Positions 36,586 through 48,941 of a DNA stretch of 64,000 nt are shown piece after piece. Under the pieces are notes generated by a model. The model made no database searches. It was not told the origin of the DNA and was given only the letters and a program-made list of their open reading frames with translations. The position numbers and the translations under genes were made by a program. Within the stretch, counting starts at the first letter, position 1, and each line of letters begins with the position of its first letter. The DNA is taken from NCBI GenBank assembly GCA_010909165.1, contig MU008165.1, forward strand, positions 1,736,001 to 1,800,000. The letters run 5' to 3'. Origin of the DNA: Anthoceros angustus. Taxonomy: Eukaryota; Streptophyta; Anthocerotopsida; Anthocerotales; Anthocerotaceae.

Positions 36586-39413
36586 ATGGCTGGTTTCAGC
36601 TGCTGGATTGCCGTCTTATGCATCAGCTATGTGAGCACGCGTATCCTGGCAGATGTGCAACCTGGTAGGCTTCTCACGCCATGGCTAGCTTTGCTGTTCC
36701 GGAGGAGCAAGAGGAGAATGTGAGCAGGTGCAGTAGCTGACTCTGTGGGGGCCGCAGGACCATTCCAGGCGCGGATCAGTTGTGGGTCGGGAAATGATGT
36801 GGAGAGCAACAATGTGCAGTGGGAGAGGGATTTTGGGTATTCGGGGGGGAGGACTGGCTCGATTCCAGCGTCGCAGGGGAATGTGTTGTTCCCGGAGCTG
36901 AACACTCTGCGGTACTTCCAGCAGTCGGATGGGAAGAATAACTGTTACAACATCAGTGCTCCTAATGGGCACTACTTCTTCAGGTGCTTGCTGGTTGTTG
37001 AGACGGCCCAATTTCGTGTTTTGGGATGTGGGTTTGTGTGATGTGGAGCTTTCGGTGGATGTGCAGGTTCTACTTTGCATACCAGGGTGCTGAGCCCCAA
37101 TTTGAGGTGTCTCTGGAGAGCACCATTATCTACGAACTCAAGGCTGGGTGGAGCAAGCTGACGGGTTTTGCAAACTTGGTGAATTTTGAGTATGCTGATT
37201 CTCTGGTGTATGTGGGAGATGGTGGTGCCACAGCCTGTTTTCACAGCAGTGGGCATGGGAATCCCTCCGTTGCCACTTTTGAGGTTCTTCAAGTCAGTGA
37301 TCAGTCTTATTCATGGAGTACCAATGACCTGGTGTTGAAGACTGTGAAGCGTGTGAGTTGTGGGTCTCAGAACATTGCACCCAAGTTCAATTACAGTGCT
37401 GATCCTTGGGGAGGCAACCGGTACTGGTCCAGCGATACTTCCATCACTCAAGAAGCCAACATTGATGCTCTGTCGACCGAGGTTGCCATTAAATATGTAA
37501 ACATGGAGCCGTTTTACTTCCCCTTGGGTTTGTATCAGAGTGCCAGGGTCACTACAGTGGCGGGTATGCCTCTGAGTTACACTTATCCTTTGAGTCCACG
37601 GCAGAGTCCTTCTCAAAAAACGTATTACATATGCCTCCACTTGGCTGAGATCGACCCGGCGATAACTCAAGCTGGCCAGAGAAAGTTCAATGTCACTGTC
37701 AATGGCATGCCATTGTTTGATTCTGTGGACATCGTGGAACTTATTGGAGCTCCTTATTCTGCCCTGTTCCTAAACTCCACGACGAATGTAGTAGGGAGCA
37801 CTCTGACCCTCACATTCACACCGGAGGAAAACTCTACAGTACTTGTTAGTGGCTTCGAGATCTACGAGGTTATTGAAACTGAGTTCACAACGAGAAAGGA
37901 GGAAGGTACGGGGGTCCAGATACAGACTAGGTTCTTTCTTCACAGTCACTGGCTTCTGTTGCTACCAGCTCTAAAAGGATGAAGGGGATGTTGGGTCACA
38001 GCCTGGGCATTGCAGTCTCTGAAGTCCTCCTTGCAGCTGCCTGCACGCCTCGGCTGGACTGGGGATCCATGTAACCCCTATCCCTGGGATGGGATCGGCT
38101 GTGACTTCCAAGAACCCGATGCATGGGTCATCAATTCACTGTATGTAAAGCTGCATGATGTGTTCAGATCTCATTTTGTCCTCGTTATCGAGCAGGGTGG
38201 TAGGTTGTCCCATCGTCTGCCATGCTGTGCCTCTTGCTTACAATTAACAGTGACGCCATGCCTTCTTGCAGGGACCTGGACAGCCGTGATATATCAGGGC
38301 AAATCAGCGGTGACATAGGCCAGCTCTCCTCCCTCATGAGCCTGTGAGCGTCGTCTGCCCCTCCTCTCCTCCCTTCACTTGTCAAATCCTGAACAGAGCA
38401 ATTCATAGTTTCCTGTCCTGCCCCCTTGATTCTGCTAACAGTGTTGATTGTACGCAAAGGCATGGCTTCTCGGAATGGGCGTTTAACAGGGGTTGTCTGT
38501 TTCTGCAGTAATCTCAGCCACAACAAGATCTCGGGCATAATACCATCCAGCCTGGGAAGCATCGAAAACCTGACCGAACTGTGGGTGGATCTCTGACGTT
38601 TGTCCTGCTCTGTTGCGGACAGCCAGATGCGAGTCCACTTGCGTTTGATATTGAAACTTGAGTGTATTGGATTCTTGCTGCAGGGACTTGTCCTACAACC
38701 TTCTCAGTGGCTCAATACCATCCAGCCTGGGAAACCTGTCAAATCTTCAAGACCTGTATTCTCGTCTCTCACCACATGCAATCTTGGGCTTTGTGTGAAA
38801 TCAGTGCTCTCCAAGTCTACTTACTTGGAATAGCATCTTCAGGTATCTCAATAAAAATCAGCTGTCAGGAGAGGTTCCATCGAGCTTGGGTGCTGGTCCT
38901 ATCAGAGGAGCAAGTTTTAAGTAAGTCCAGTCCTAATTTGTGCTATTCCAAGTGTCCTGAGGATGCCTCAACGTCCATTGATACGTCCTGGCCCGGTTTG
39001 TGCTCGGCAGCTTCTCAGACAACCCAAAGTTGTGCGGCCCTGGATTTTCTCTTTGTTCAAGAGGTATGTCAACCCGTGCCAAAGCAGGGGTGTTTGTTGC
39101 TACCATCTTCGCGGCCTTCACCCTCGTGGGCTGCGTCTTCTGCTACTGCAAGAGGAGGCAAAATATTGCAAGAAGCCGGCGGCTAATGCTAAGTGAGTAT
39201 CTACCCTGAGCATCCTCTCGTGAACGTCTAGAGTCTTCGGATCCTGTACTAACCTAAACATGGTTTTATCACAATGCAGCTCATGATGCCCCGTATGCGA
39301 AGTCAAGAATCAGTAAATCCCGACTACCGGACATACAGTTGTCTAGAACTTCTCCAGAGGAATTCCAGTTTCACTCAATGTATTCCAATGCACCTCCACG
39401 ACATGCTCGTTAG
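36586..39413 (+). CDS. RLP4: Malectin-like/LRR receptor-like protein (RLP4 type, no kinase)
   Basis: Ten exons (36586-36664, 36758-36983, 37067-37905, 38002-38140, 38272-38343, 38509-38580, 38684-38755, 38843-38920, 39011-39192, 39280-39413) give 630 residues. A signal peptide (MAGFSCWIAVLCISY) is followed by a tandem malectin-like region (RISCGSGNDVES, YFFRFYFAYQG, TYYICLHLAEIDP, NVTVNGMPLFDSVDIVELIG). Then come the pre-LRR motif GWTGDPCNPYPWDGIGCDF, about four LRRs and a membrane span (GVFVATIFAAFTLVGCVFCY). The cytoplasmic tail of about 65 residues has no kinase. Exons 5-7 are each 72 nt and encode exactly one 24-residue LRR. Architecture and length match Arabidopsis RLP4 as I recall it, proposed to bind cell-wall glycans. 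Confidence 0.92.
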
Positions 39414-40182
39414 GATGTAGCTGATATGACACCTAGGTATCTTCTGTAAACTATGACAACGTACACCACACAATCGGCTGAAGCCAACGGCCATTTTCTC
39501 ACGGCTTTATTTCTCCTCCTTCGCAATAGGTACACACACAACGGCCATTTTCTCAGGGCTTCATTTCTCCTCCGTCTCAATGGGTACGCGAACTAGCCAA
39601 CGGCCATTTTCACGTGACTTTATTTCTCATCCTTCTCATGGCGACTGACACCAGCCGACAACGAATTGAACGGATCAGGGCGAACCTGCCTCAAAATCAG
39701 GGCAAACCTGCCTGATGATCAGGGCATTCATCATAAGGATGCTGGTAAAACCTCGTCAGAAATTTCTTCATAGCACAATCAATGTAGAATACAAACAGGC
39801 CTGACAGGCCTGTGGCTTAAATGAAAGCCAAGGGTTCAACGTACATTATTCTCTCAAACATTTCTCTCCTTCGCAGCAACTAGGTGGCCAATTACTTCAT
39901 AGCAGAGAACAAGATTGGCCTCCCCAAGCCTACAGTTAAGCAACCAAAGAGTGGTCAGATATCCTAGCTGGCTCAGCTTCTGCGAGCAACCTTCAGAATC
40001 ATGCAGGCACTAATTATAGGTCGTTTCTCCCGAGAGCTGAGAATGCACAAGAAAATCCTGGGAAGATCTGAAAGAATTAAAGAATCTGTTCTCCACAGCA
40101 GCGCTTGCAAGTGAAAGCCACTCTCCAGAAAACACGGCGTAACTCCGCATATAACTTACACATCCTGTCACAGAGAAACCCT
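39414..40182. other. 3' intergenic region with a small tandem repeat
   Basis: Lies between the convergent RLP4-like and GT34-like genes. Three copies of a 54-59 bp repeat occur at 39486-39650. No other coding signal. Confidence 0.55.
39486..39650. repeat. Three tandem copies of a 54-59 bp repeat
   Basis: Each copy begins AACGGCCATTTTCTCA (or a close variant) and contains CTTTATTTCTCCTCC followed by CTCAATGGGTAC-like sequence. Copies start near 39486, 39540 and 39599. It lies about 70 bp after the RLP4-like stop, probably in the 3' UTR or just beyond it. Confidence 0.75.
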
Positions 40183-41796
40183 TCAGTGTCTCTCCGGCGG
40201 CACTGTTTTCCGATGTTTTATCCTTGAAGTAACTCGTTGCTCAGCTGTATCTTGAAGAACCTTTTTCATCCATTTTTTCTTGTCATTAAGGCCGGCGAGA
40301 TGTACCATGAAATCACCTTTCGCATATACACCTGCAATTGAGGCCCCGTGTTAGGAGCAACTACAGACAGCAGCCACGACGATGGCCTCAAAGAACTTGC
40401 ACTACAGCTCTGCAAGATGAAAGAGAAACAAGACATTGCATCCACTCCAACAAACTGTGTACCTTGCCAGACGGACTTTCCGATGGTAATCAGCCGATAT
40501 CTGCTCCTCCAAGAGGGTCTCCACAGGTTTGAGTTGAACAGACATTGCATACGGGGAACTCGAACATGGCCTTGCCGCTCTTCCGAAGGCATGCTGTTGA
40601 TCAAAGCCTTAAGTGCATCATTATCCCCACTTTTGGACAGACCCGGTGGTTGAATAAAAGAAGTCTGATTCCACCATCTTTCAAAAAATTGTCGACTCCA
40701 CTCTGAATTCCTAACGAAAAACATCCCTGCATGACGATCAAGATATCAGGAAAAAGCTCCGCGAAAAAGAGTTAAGTGATGGCAAGACAACTCAGGTGAG
40801 AGTGACAAACCTGCATTCACCCCTGTGACATCCTCAGTCACAATAAAATCAGGCATGTGCTCATATTCGGTGTCCCCAACTACTGAACGTATGATGTCCT
40901 CCTGCACAAATAAAAAAACTGAACTCATAAGCACAACTGCCGTAGAGAGAAACCAAGTTGACAAGTTTGTTACATTGTCTTCCTAGGATGCAACAAGCTT
41001 TTAAGGTGACAACACATGGATTAGGGGAGTTGATGAACTTACAAGGGCGACAGACGGATTGGTGACGACAGAGTCCTGCATGACATCAAAAAGCCACCGT
41101 GCACTAAAACATCAGTCACATAGGCCTCCTAGTCTGACACAACATGTAAAGTTCACAGACACATGCAGCTCGGAGAGGAATCTGCTGTCAACTACGATGA
41201 CGTCTTACCACATCATTCCAAAACACCCAGTCGTAATTAGGCAAGTGCTTCATGACAGCCAAAATCTTGCTCCAGCTCGGCGGCCGCTCTTTATCAAGCA
41301 CGTCACTGGCGTCGATGAAGTCATAACCATGTCTCTCCACATAACTCTTCTTGTTGGGTGCCACCAAGTCCATAAGCCCTTCAAAAGACCTGTGAGGATT
41401 TTTGTTGGAACCATCCGAGCAAGTCACCATGGCAAACCGGAAAGGTTTCCTGGAGCTGTCATGGCGGCGATGAAGCTCCAGGCTGCTACATTGCCTCCCT
41501 AAGTGGTTTGCCCTCTCCAGAACCACCCCGGCTCCCAAGAAGGCGGTGCTGCTGACTAATAAAAAAATGGCAAGAAAAAAGAAAAGTATCCTAACCAGCC
41601 GCTGAGACGACATGAGCCAGCTCTGCCTCGCCTCCGCGTCCTGCCTACCTAAATCTGTCTTCATCGACTCCTGGCGCAGACATAGATTATCCCTAACAGA
41701 GTCTTTAGCTACACTAATACACAGCTCCCCGAGCCCGTCCGCGTCCACAGACTTAGACACTCGCCTCTGCGGGCACACCCCGCTGATCCCCGCCAT
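40183..41796 (-). CDS. GT34-like (galactosyl/xylosyltransferase-type) Golgi glycosyltransferase
   Basis: Five minus-strand exons, 41796-41209, 41075-41043, 40901-40811, 40726-40463 and 40331-40183, join in frame to 374 residues. A cytosolic N-terminus of about 68 residues precedes one membrane anchor (ILFFFLAIFLLVSSTAFLGA), a type II topology. The catalytic region has MVTCSDG, YVERHGYDFIDASDV, SWSKILAVMKHLPNYDWVFW, a DVD metal-binding motif at 195-197 split by intron 1, GVNAGMFFVRNSEWSRQFFE, and YAKGDFMVHLAG. These match the GMA12/MNN10 (GT34) fold, whose plant members make xyloglucan and galactomannan side chains. The sequence is divergent, so the exact sugar is unknown. I chose the ATG at 41796; an in-frame start at 42252 adds an implausible GC-rich extension. 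Confidence 0.82.
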
Positions 41797-43055
41797 GGCA
41801 CCGCGCACGAGCGCTCCCTGCAGCCTCGCAAAAATGTGCTGCGCAGCACTGGTCACGCGCCACCTCACAGCCACGCAACACCAGCGCAGCGCATCGGCCT
41901 CCTCCGCTGCCAGCAAGAACCCGCCCGGCCACAGCAGGTCAGGGAAGTCCGACAAACCAAGAAGAGGCGCGCCTCGCTTCCCCGCTCCCGCACATTCACC
42001 CGTCCCCCTGCAGGTCAAGCCGCGCAGAGTGCGCTTACTCCACCGCCTGAAAAAGCGTGTCAGAGATCCCAAACCCCCGCGCAAACTCCGATCCACCTTC
42101 ACTCTCCCTATCCGCCGCTTCCCGGCAGCAGGCGTCGATCTCCAAGCACCGGGGCTCCCTCCCCGGTCCAGCACCACGTTCCACAGGCCCTGCACCGCGC
42201 ATGTCGGCACCTCCTCACCTCTCCGCCTGTCCTCGCCTAGTCCGCAGCACAAAGCACCAGCGCCTCCCCTCCCCTCCCCTCCCTAGTGCTAGTGGCCCGC
42301 CTCAGGGCTCGGAGCACCAGTTCCGCAAGAGAGGCGATCAAGAAACCTCAAATCCCCTTCCCATCCGATTCCTCCACGGAAAGAGACCCCGCATCCAGCT
42401 TCCTTCCGGGCACAGAATTAAGACGGCGCTATCTCCCAGCCTTGAAATTCATTCACAGCTCTCAGAGATCCGCCGCCCTGGCAGGAGCCAACCCGGGGCA
42501 ATGTCTTCCCAGCAACGGAATGGCGCGTGGCTCCGGCTCCGGCTCCGGCTGCTGCTTCTTCGCCCCTTCCTCTGCCGAACATTTCCTTGCCCTTGGCGGA
42601 ATGCGCGTGTCGTCCTAGCAAGGCTTTCCTTCACCGGGGCCGAGAGGCGTGGCGCGCGATCCGGCAGCAGGCCAAGTCCCAACGAAGAGAGCGACTCACA
42701 GGCGCCACGACGGACACCAGTGCAGCCTGCAGCAGGCAGCACAGCATGCAGAAAGAAAGGAAAATAAAGAGACCTTCCAGCGCGCCCATTTCCCACTCAA
42801 AAACCAGCCTAGCCTGGTGCCTGCTCGAGGCTTGACCGGCGCGGGTTGGCGGAGTCAACAACAGGGATTCAAGGAGAGGCCAAAATGCGTTTCAAACACG
42901 CTTCTATGCGTACATACCTTGTTGAAAGGGGTGATCTTGTCAAAGCCCTCGTAAGAGACAGCCGCAAGAAAGGAGGAGTAAGAGTATGACTCTCGCTGCA
43001 GCTCCAGCACGCCACCCACACTAACTCTACTAACTCTGTGAGACTGAGTACTCTT

Positions 43056-43432
43056 GGTCAATTCTCCTTCATCAGGAACTTCAAAAATGGGAAAAGTTTC
43101 GTATTGGGACCGTACGCCTTATTGCACCGTACACATGTACAGGGCAAAAGCAATGCCACATGGAAAATATTTTTTAACTATAAATAAGATTTTTTTTAAA
43201 AAAATTCTAATTTTTAACTGGATGAAGCCTTCTTTTTATGTATGTGAGTTAGGGGTTGTTAGAACTAAAACTTTTTTTAAAATTTCTGGACGAAGCCTTC
43301 TTTTTGTGTGTGTGGGTAAGGGGTTGTAGTCGATTCTCCCTACTTAGGAACTTCATATATGAGACAGGTTTGTTATTGGGAGCTTAGACCTTGTTGCTTT
43401 GAATATGTGAAGGGCGAAATGGAAAATGATAC
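43056..43432. repeat. Diverged tandem duplication, period about 275 bp
   Basis: The segment near 43056-43168 (GTCAATTCTCCTTCATCAGG, then TTCGTATTGGGACC, ending GCCACATGGAAAAT) is repeated in diverged form near 43330-43432. Between them GATGAAGCCTTCTTTTT also occurs twice (near 43222 and 43290). Confidence 0.6.
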
Positions 43433-44146
43433 CTCCTAGATAGAATTGAAGAATTTTTCAAAATGAATGTGGAGACTTTATAAAAAGGACGAGATGGGAA
43501 ATCCCATCTACCCCTAGGCGAAAGGAAACAACCCACGACGGGGCACCAGGCTAGGGGAGAATTTTTTAAAATTAGATCAAGACGTTCAATATAATTGCAC
43601 CTTTCTTTTATATATATATATCTATATATATATATAGTCAAGAATATTGGTGATTATTTTTAATTGAGACTCTCAAATAATAGATTCGCAATAAGGGGTC
43701 GTTCACACATAACCCAGGACTTCACTTCGTACATATGAGTAAATCAGCTGACCAGGATATGACTAGAAGCCTTGTGCACATAGGCATGATGTGTGATGCT
43801 GATGCATTGTTCTGATTTGTGTAAGGACTTCAAACTTCCGCATAGACTTTGCTTTGTACTTGACTTTTGGACAATTATTGGTTTTGATTTTCACAGGGAC
43901 ATCAAACGTCCATACAGACTTTGCTTTGTGAATGACGTTTAGACAACAATTGGTTGATTACAAGTTGAGGAAAAATGCAAACACGCACAAGGCTCGACTC
44001 ACCAGCTTTGTTCCATGGAAGTATAAGACACACAAATGACCGAACTCTACTAGGATGAATGCACCACAACAAACAGTGACTTGATGATTCAATAGTGAAC
44101 AACTTCAAACAGATGCCACAATAGCACATGTCCACACACATGCCAT

Positions 44147-44945
44147 ACTAGCACATGTCCATACACTGCTTAGGAATAGTGTAGAGACGAACTTGTTGTG
44201 ACACAAGTGGTAGCCAACATGAGGAAGTGGAGTCCAGCAAAACTACTTCACCCTCTTTTCCGATTGTTTTGATGGTCATTCCTACTTTACAAAGGTTAGC
44301 GTGATGGCCAAAGCTAGACAAACTTCGTCTTATTACAAATTTCTTGATTCGTTTAACGTAGGCAGCAATGGGCTAACTCAAGAGTGTAAAGACGCTTCTC
44401 CGGACCTCGAAACTTTTTATCACACACACCCAACTCTGAAGCGGTCATGAGCGGAGCAACAGGACGCGACGCGGCACCCCGCAAGGGCATGGACCAGGCA
44501 ACCAGGTGTAGCCTACGGGAGGAGGGGCACCGAGCTACGCAGAGGTCCCATTATGTTGCGGCACATGGATGAGGAAACTTATGTTCCTGGTCTATATGTG
44601 AATGGGGAACGCGTGCTTAACTTCACTGTCCATGTGCGCGTGGAAATACCACACTAGCACATGTCCATACACTGCTGAGGAATAGTGTAGAGACGAACTT
44701 GTTGTGACACAAGTGGTAGCCAACATGAGGAAGTGGAGTCCAGCAAAACTACTTCACCCTCTTTTTTGATTGTTTTGATGGTCATTCCTATGATACAAAG
44801 GTTAGCCTGATGGCCAGAGCTAGACAAACTTCGTCTTATCACAAATTTCTTGATTCGTTTAATGTAGGCAGCAACGGGCTAACTGGACTCCAGTCAAGAG
44901 GGTAAAGACCCTTCTCTGGACCTCGAAACCTTTTGTCACACACCA
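44147..44945. repeat. Direct repeat of about 285 bp, offset 506 bp
   Basis: 44147-44429 and 44653-44945 share ACTAGCACATGTCCATACAC, GTTGTGACACAAGTGGTAGC and TTGATTCGTTTAA, and end GGACCTCGAAAC followed by a TCACACAC-type tail. Differences are mostly single substitutions; the second copy has a short insertion near GACTCCAGTC. The 223 bp between copies are unrelated. Confidence 0.85.
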
Positions 44946-45804
44946 GTTGTGATGCCCTTCGCACTACGATAGATAGCTACAGGCTTACCTCCCCCTCCTC
45001 CTCCTATGAAGTTGCACGGCTTGTGGATCATACAATAGCCAACACCTGGATATGGTTATCTTGATCTTACACAAAACGATGTGCACTTGGAGGTGAGAGT
45101 ACTCCTAATTGTAGGATATTGTTCAGATGTTATCTATTGATGATTATAATACCTATTTTCTCGAGAAGACTACGTACTCGTTTCTAGTCCCATATACATG
45201 AACCTAGTTAAAATATATAAGTATTTTGATCTATATTTTTATAATAATAATAATAATTTTATCACTATATATATAACTAGGATAATCAGGGGACGGAGTA
45301 ACAGAAACAAACATACTCCTCTTCACTTCTTTACTTCCAGGTGAGGTGATCCAAATCCAGGCAACTTGAAACTCCCTATGAACCCCATGACTTGGAAGCA
45401 TGCCTCATGAAAGAGGCAAGAGGAACTAGTGCAAAGATAGAGTGAAAGCGCATACCAAAGGCCCCATTTTCTTTCAAACACAACAAGGAAGGGGTGTTTG
45501 TAACCCTGGCCTCCATGAACAACGGCTGAAGAGGAAACGCATAGAGGGCCTTGAACAAGAAGCCCCTAAAGTTGGTGGAGCAAAATAGGGGACAGGCAGC
45601 GTCAGCATATGGGTTTGCATGATGCGCGTCGGGGATCTCGGAAGAAGACGAAGCCCCCAGCCGGAAGGGGGAAGGCGGAAGGCGGAAGGTGGAAGGGGGA
45701 CACAAGCCTAATAAGAACCCGCCACCCGCTATTCCCCGAAGCGTGCATCATGAAGGGCATTGCGCCATTGCTCTGGCAGTCCCGCCCCTCCGGACGCCAC
45801 CCGA

Positions 45805-45875
45805 CCCCCGCCAGCCCGCCAGCCCGCCAGCCCGCCAGCCCGCCAGCCCGCCAGCCCGCCAGCACGCCAGCACAG
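45805..45875. repeat. (GCCAGCCC)n microsatellite
   Basis: About seven exact copies of GCCAGCCC followed by GCCAGCAC variants. It explains the repeated LAGWRAGG and PARQPAS peptides in overlapping ORFs, which are not genes. Confidence 0.9.
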
Positions 45876-46903
45876 ACACCTGCTGCCCGCCAGCGCCAGC
45901 ACGGGCTGCGCCTGGCTCCCAAGGTGGGGCCCGCCGCTGCCAGGCCCTCGGCGGCCTGGCCGGCGTCCTCCTCAACTCCCTCAACCCTGAACGCTGAACG
46001 ATGAACGCTGCTCCTCCGCTCCTCCGCTCCTCCGCTCCGCCCCCCTACAGCCAACCAGCTAACCCACATTCAAATTCATCCTTCATCCGTCGCGACAACA
46101 GTGTCCCCTCTGCTCGTCACATCCCTTGGCGCTGTTCATGCCGCCAACTCCCACAGATGATGGTGCAGGGCATGATTCCCTTATTTTTCACCAAAAATGG
46201 GCAGAAAAGGATCCAGATGTGCGCACAGGTATGTGCCCTTGTGGGTGTACAACTTGTGTGCCCCACCTTTCCAACCACCCCAGGCAAGGAGTAAAAGACA
46301 TCCATCGTACTCTGTAAAGTGCCTTCTACTCCAAACAAGCGGAATGGATAGGCATTCGTTGGTGCCGTTGAAAGACGCGCAGGGAGAAACAGGAATCGGA
46401 ACCTGTGGATCCAGTCAAATCGACGAGTGACAGATCACGGGCACGTGGAGTGAAGAGGGGAGAGCACATGGAGACCACCCCAGCATCCGAGCTTTACCAG
46501 ATGGGGACTGTGCTTGAGCGAGCCTGGGGGACGCCGGGCCCGGCCGGCGCCCTCCCCCCTTGCAGCCTGGATGCCTGGATGCCTGTGTGCCTGTATGCCT
46601 GTATGCCTCGATGACGTCCAGCCTGGGCCCGGCCTCGACCAAGCCGCGCCCGGAGCGGGCTGCCGGGTGGCCATACGTGATCCTGTCCGCAGGGGCTTCG
46701 GCGGAAAGCTTACGCCTTGTCTTTGTCAAGCTCCAGCCTAGCTTCACAGGAATATCTTGTCACCACTGGGTCACACTGTTGGAGGTTGGAGGCAAACACA
46801 CTTCTGTAGAGAATGGTGATGTGGTCCAGGTTGAGAGTGGGGGTTTGCTAATTTCGGATTTCACAACATGTCAAGACGATGCCTGGAACATGTAACTAAC
46901 TTG

Positions 46904-48379
46904 TCAGGACGATGCCCTCTTCACATTCTTTCTCGTTGGCTTTCTCCGGGCCGGTGGTCTCCCGACCTTGGCCCTCCGTTGCTGGATCATGTGGACGTAG
47001 AGAAGCAGCCAGAGGAACGGGTACGCGCATAACAAGCCCTGTGCGGGGAGACAAGGACCCATGTGAGTGAGCATGTTGAGCTGCGTGGGGGGCAGGCGCC
47101 AGGCCTGGCGAGGAAATGGACACACACACAGTGCACGCACGTTGCTGGGCAGGGAAGGCAGACTTACTGTTACCAGGCTGTGGTAACTGAAGGGAAGTGC
47201 CCTGAAGACATTGTGATACAGGTTCTTCTTCTTGATGTCAGGCAGTGCTGAATACATCACTATGCCTGCAGGGCCGAGTGATGGGATGAGGGAGCATGAG
47301 TGCTGCGAACTACGAAATCATGGAGCCGGTAACGGAGGGGTATGATTTGTTACCTTCTGCGAGAACACCGATAGGATAAAGCACAATGAAGGCCGAATAG
47401 CTGGAAGGGCAGCCACAGAAGGGTTTCAGACTCTGGAACACAGATGCTAAGAGCTTGGGACCCGATTCAATTCCAGGAAGCTCACCGCAACCACGTTAGC
47501 CATCTGGGACTCCAGCCAAAAGTATGTAGAGCGTACTGTGGGTATCGAATAACCTGGCACACGCATACACGTTACACCGACTCCCATGAGCATCAACCTG
47601 AGTTTGTACAATCGTCGGTCTCCCCCACATGTATGAGATGCAGGGAGGCGGGGCAAGGATAGACCTCGGAGAGAGACCACGCTGCAAATATGATGAATAC
47701 TGCTGGGAGCCCCTGGACCTTAAGATGAAACGAATACAAAACAATGATAGTCATCACAATGAGCTCATGGACGATCTGGAACCTAGCTAGTTTGAAGAGA
47801 CCCTGAGCAACTCATACCTCCGGCAGCTGGGAGATGACAGCCAGGAGAACATGCGACCGGCCTGCCCATTGCAGCGAGCAGGTGACGGGAGAGCTGCTGA
47901 CCAGACCTTCATTCACAGTACGAAGTCGAGCCTCAGCTCAAGCATTCATGACACATTGCACTCACCAAGTCCGGAGGAGACTGCAGCAACGCTTGAAAAA
48001 TAGGAGCAAGGCACGCACCTACTACGGAGTGTACTACCTCGAGAAATGCTGCCAGCTGCAAGCCTCCTGAGTAGAGAACGATACAATCAGGGGGTCACAA
48101 ATTTTTTTCTGTTCCCACGCCCCTGCAACAAGCAGACGAGGTTAGGTACTTACTTACAAGGTGACCAGCGGTGGTGTAAGCATCAGACGGCCTCCCCTCC
48201 GCAAGTATTCGCCATAGCACCAAAGCCCTGCCCGAAACAGCTCGTCAGCGGGAAGCAGGGTTACGCAATCTGGTCATCCAACCTATTGCATCTCCCTGCA
48301 CGGCATACCATCCCAAGGCTTGCGCCAGATTGTAGGAGGCGAGGTAGCATTTTGGCAGCCATCGTCCGGAACCCGCCAT
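46904..48379 (-). CDS. PAS2: PAS2-type very-long-chain 3-hydroxyacyl-CoA dehydratase
   Basis: Nine short exons on the minus strand: 48379-48309, 48227-48154, 48066-48019, 47906-47818, 47718-47665, 47553-47486, 47400-47354, 47265-47168 and 47038-46904. All phases agree and give 227 residues, close to Arabidopsis PASTICCINO2 (about 221). It starts MAGSGRWLPKCYLASYNLAQ. Family motifs are LEVVHSVVGLVSSSPV, EVIRYPQYALHTFGW, WLTWLRYSAFIVLYPIGV and the Lys-rich C-terminus RKPTRKNVKRASS. Tyr143 and Glu150, spaced as in the yeast PHS1 catalytic pair (YPIGVLAE), are present. The enzyme performs the third step of very-long-chain fatty-acid elongation in the ER. The gene has no long open frame. Exon joins were made by hand. 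Confidence 0.9.
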
Positions 48380-48415
48380 GGCCAGGCCCGCGTATGTACA
48401 AGGCACCTGTTGCCC

Positions 48416-48425
48416 TAAACCCTAG
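48416..48425 (-). promoter_or_regulatory. Telo-box upstream of PAS2
   Basis: The plus strand reads TAAACCCTAG, so the PAS2 sense strand carries CTAGGGTTTA 37 bp before its ATG, at nearly the same distance as the similar motif in eIF4A-III. Confidence 0.45.
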
Positions 48426-48941
48426 CAACCTGGATCCTGCCTTCCCGGAAGAAACCGGCTCGTGCAGTTGTTTACATCCGCTGTTGTTGAACAGAGGAGA
48501 GAAGGAGCAGAAGAGAGCACAGCGGACCCGCGGTTACTTTGAGATTGCGGCTTGATCACATTGAATGCTAAGCTGTTGATAGCTGATTATCGTTGAAGAC
48601 AGCCCACAGTATAAAGCAACCGGGACTCAGCATTGTTTACAAAAGGGAGTGGCTTGGGCGTGTAGAAGGCATAACATAATGGAGGCTGCCATGTCTCCTC
48701 ACCTGCAAGTGGAGTGTTTGTGTGCACCACTTGCTTGCTGCAGCTGTCACGGAGGCAGGGAAATCCACGACCTGGGAAAGTGCGCGGAAGCTTCCCTTCT
48801 CGCGGGTCGGGTCGTGATGCAGATGGTCAGAGAAACGTGCTGGCTGCAGCAGTTTCCTTGCCGGTTGTGGCGTGATCTGGGCTAGATCTTGTGGGGAGGC
48901 AAGCTTGGGCATTGCAAAGGATCGCTGGCTTGTAGTTGGGT

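Larger units (their letters stand above)
41797..46903. other. Repeat-rich interval without a supported gene
   Basis: GC-rich sequence near 42.0-42.8 kb is probably the upstream region of the GT34-like gene. Further along lie a diverged tandem duplication (43.06-43.43 kb), a TA microsatellite near 43.6 kb, a 280-290 bp direct repeat (44.15 and 44.65 kb) and a GCCAGCCC microsatellite (45.8 kb). ORFs on both strands around 45.6-46.7 kb are driven by these low-complexity tracts. Confidence 0.5.

Noticed and set aside
45602-46069. Ala/Gly/Trp-rich ORFs on both strands near 45.8 kb
   Set aside because: They are translations of a GCCAGCCC microsatellite in different frames.
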